From: Bacteroidales bacterium UBA1205 | GTDB taxonomy: Bacteria > Bacteroidota > Bacteroidia > Bacteroidales > WCHB1-69 | Reading direction: 5' to 3' | Assembly (NCBI GenBank): GCA_002309615.1 | Contig: DBXT01000080.1 | Span: 1 to 6,101, forward strand | DNA: 6,101 nt | In this document: in pieces, positions 4,621 through 6,101 of the stretch | How positions within the stretch are numbered: the stretch's first letter is position 1 | Layout: each line of letters starts with the position of its first letter | Notes under the pieces: generated by a model | The model's input: only the letters and a program-made list of their open reading frames with translations | Database searches by the model: none | What the model was told of the DNA's origin: nothing | Program-made: the position numbers and the translations under genes

Positions 4621-6101
4621 TTAATCTACTATAGTCATCTCGTCTATCAGGTGATGTGCACCGGCAAATTTATCTATGATAAACAAGCAATATCTTATAT
4701 CCAAGGTGATATTTCTGCACACTTGAGGGTCGTATTGTATATCGCTCATGGTACCTTCCCAGCAACGGTCAAAATTCAGCCCGATTAATTCTCCGTAAGC
4801 ATTGAGTACAGGACTTCCTGAGTTACCTCCCGTGGTGTGATTGGTAGCAATAAATGCCACAGGCATTTCTCCTTTAGAATTGGCATAGCGACCGTAATCT
4901 TTATTGAGGTACAATTCTTTCAATTTAGGTTCTACCACATAATCATAAATATCGGGATTTTCTTTTTGCATAATGCCTTCTATGGTGGTGTAGTGTTTGT
5001 ATTTAATGCCGTCTTGCGGTTCAAAACCGGCTACTTTTCCGTAAGCAACCCTTAGAGTGAGATTGGCATCGGGATAGAATTGTTTATTCGGTTGCATTTC
5101 CATAATGGCTTGTGTCCATATTCTATTTAGAGAAGTGATTTGTTGGTTCAATTGTTGGTATTTCGGGGCAATAGAGTCAATATAGATGTCAAAATAGGGC
5201 ATAGCAAATTTTACTAAAACATCATTGTTCAATTTTTGAATAGCCTTCACATTGCCGGAGGCAACTAATTGTTCCAATTTTTCTTGTTGTAAAAATATTG
5301 ATTGGGAGAAAATGCGGTCGGCTAATTTTTCAACCGCTATTTTTTTGTCGGCATATTGTGAATGTTGAAAATATTCATTGGCGAGCAATATAAATATCTC
5401 TTTGTCCAATTGGCTATTATAGTCTTTAAAAAAAGCTTTTATATTGTTAGCAGCCGTTTTGAGAATTTTTTCTTTATTGGCTTCCGGTGTTTGTTCGTTG
5501 AGGGAGAGCAGACTGTTGAGTTTCCACATAAAACCGACTATTTCTATACTATAAAAAGCCTCCATAAAATAACTGTTCTCTTTGGCAACAGGTTGTAATT
5601 GAGCGTATAAATCTTTGTAATGGTTGAGTATGTTTCCGTATTTTTGTTGTCTTGACGGGTCGTTTTGTATCCATGTGAGAAACTGAGCCTCAATGTTTTG
5701 TTTGTTTTTTACGGTGTTGAGTCTGTCCAAACCTTGTAGTTCACCTATCCATTTTTTCCATCCGTTGGCTATACCTGCCGCCTTAGAGGCATATTGAATA
5801 CGGGTGAGACGGTCATTGTTGATATATCGTTTGATGATATCCAATCGTTTGGTACGTAAGTCTATGGCTATGGGGTCGGTTTGTTCTTTTATTAATTCTA
5901 CGGCATAAGAGGGAATAAATTGTTGTGTACTGCCGGGGTATCCGAATACAAAGGTAAAATCACCTTCATTAATATCTTTTAGCGATATTTTCAGGTGGCG
6001 TTTAGGTTTATAAGGGATATTGTCTTTGCTATAAGGAGCCGGTTTGCCGTCTTTTCCGGTGTAGATACGGAATACGGAGAAGTCGCCGGTGTGGCGGGGC
6101 C
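4621..6101 (-). CDS. Dipeptidyl-peptidase of family S46 (DPP11-like), 5' end outside the window
   Basis: The last 492 residues of an S46 peptidase (usual length about 700-720). The frame stays open from the stop at 4621 to the right edge; the apparent start at 5844 is an internal TTG. The fragment begins PRHTGDFSVFR, whose Asp (fragment residue 6, codon 6084-6082) probably is the catalytic Asp. The nucleophile is the Ser in TGGNSGSPV (residue 427, codon 4821-4819). The 421-residue gap agrees with known members, where Asp and Ser are about 423-433 apart. Between them lies the mostly helical domain that covers the active site. Eighteen residues after the Ser is Arg (in LNFDRCWEG, codon 4767-4765), matching Arg673 of Porphyromonas gingivalis DPP11, which selects Asp/Glu at P1; DPP7 has Gly. 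The enzyme should remove dipeptides from N-termini in the periplasm. The catalytic His and signal peptide lie outside the window. Confidence 0.95.
   Translation of the reverse strand, partial: PRHTGDFSVFRIYTGKDGKPAPYSKDNIPYKPKRHLKISLKDINEGDFTFVFGYPGSTQQFIPSYAVELIKEQTDPIAIDLRTKRLDIIKRYINNDRLTRIQYASKAAGIANGWKKWIGELQGLDRLNTVKNKQNIEAQFLTWIQNDPSRQQKYGNILNHYKDLYAQLQPVAKENSYFMEAFYSIEIVGFMWKLNSLLSLNEQTPEANKEKILKTAANNIKAFFKDYNSQLDKEIFILLANEYFQHSQYADKKIAVEKLADRIFSQSIFLQQEKLEQLVASGNVKAIQKLNNDVLVKFAMPYFDIYIDSIAPKYQQLNQQITSLNRIWTQAIMEMQPNKQFYPDANLTLRVAYGKVAGFEPQDGIKYKHYTTIEGIMQKENPDIYDYVVEPKLKELYLNKDYGRYANSKGEMPVAFIATNHTTGGNSGSPVLNAYGELIGLNFDRCWEGTMSDIQYDPQVCRNITLDIRYCLFIIDKFAGAHHLIDEMTIVD

Noticed and set aside
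4837..5598. Plus-strand open frames at 4837-5055 and 5362-5598
   Set aside because: Both are antisense to conserved S46 peptidase coding sequence and show no recognisable motif.
1..6101. Mobile element, CRISPR array, phage or defence system, or a new multi-gene system
   Set aside because: There is no transposase, integrase, direct-repeat array, terminal inverted repeat or cluster of unknown genes; every substantial ORF belongs to a recognisable family.

Overview
The window looks like ordinary chromosomal DNA from an AT-rich member of the Bacteroidota (Bacteroidetes), probably an uncultured or little-studied lineage. The evidence for this is a serine peptidase of family S46, a small PorT-type outer-membrane beta-barrel protein, a ribosomal protein S16 with a long Ala/Glu-rich tail, and promoters of the TTTG...TAnnTTTG type with A-rich leaders in place of Shine-Dalgarno sites. 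I cannot name the genus from sequence alone.

Layout. Positions 1-1777 (minus strand) form a tight gene string, read right to left: an outer-membrane beta-barrel protein (1777-1031), a heptosyltransferase-type family 9 glycosyltransferase (1024-56), and the first 24 codons of a queA-like tRNA-modification gene (72 to the window edge). The queA fragment overlaps the glycosyltransferase end by 17 bases. A consensus Bacteroidota promoter (1829-1800) lies just upstream. A 327-base divergent intergenic region (1778-2104) follows. On the plus strand come rpsP (2105-2692) and rimM (2719-3246), a pair that supplies the small-subunit protein S16 and the factor that helps mature the 30S head. After a hairpin and a second consensus promoter come an HD-domain phosphohydrolase (3409-4032) and a YqaA/DedA-type membrane protein (4035-4499), two bases apart. 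A stem-loop with A/T runs on both sides (about 4556-4612) probably ends transcription in both directions, because the next gene converges on it. That gene, on the minus strand, is the C-terminal two thirds of an S46 dipeptidyl-peptidase. It runs off the right edge and has the catalytic Ser, the probable catalytic Asp, and an Arg at the position reported to give DPP11 its Asp/Glu preference.

Function. The genes are housekeeping and envelope functions: ribosome assembly, tRNA modification, surface glycan synthesis, outer-membrane protein, membrane homeostasis and periplasmic peptide digestion. I see no mobile element, CRISPR array, phage gene or defence system, and no convincing undescribed system. 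The more useful observations are the hidden queA start, three start-site corrections backed by promoters or leader position, the Arg specificity residue in the S46 peptidase, and the shared terminator.
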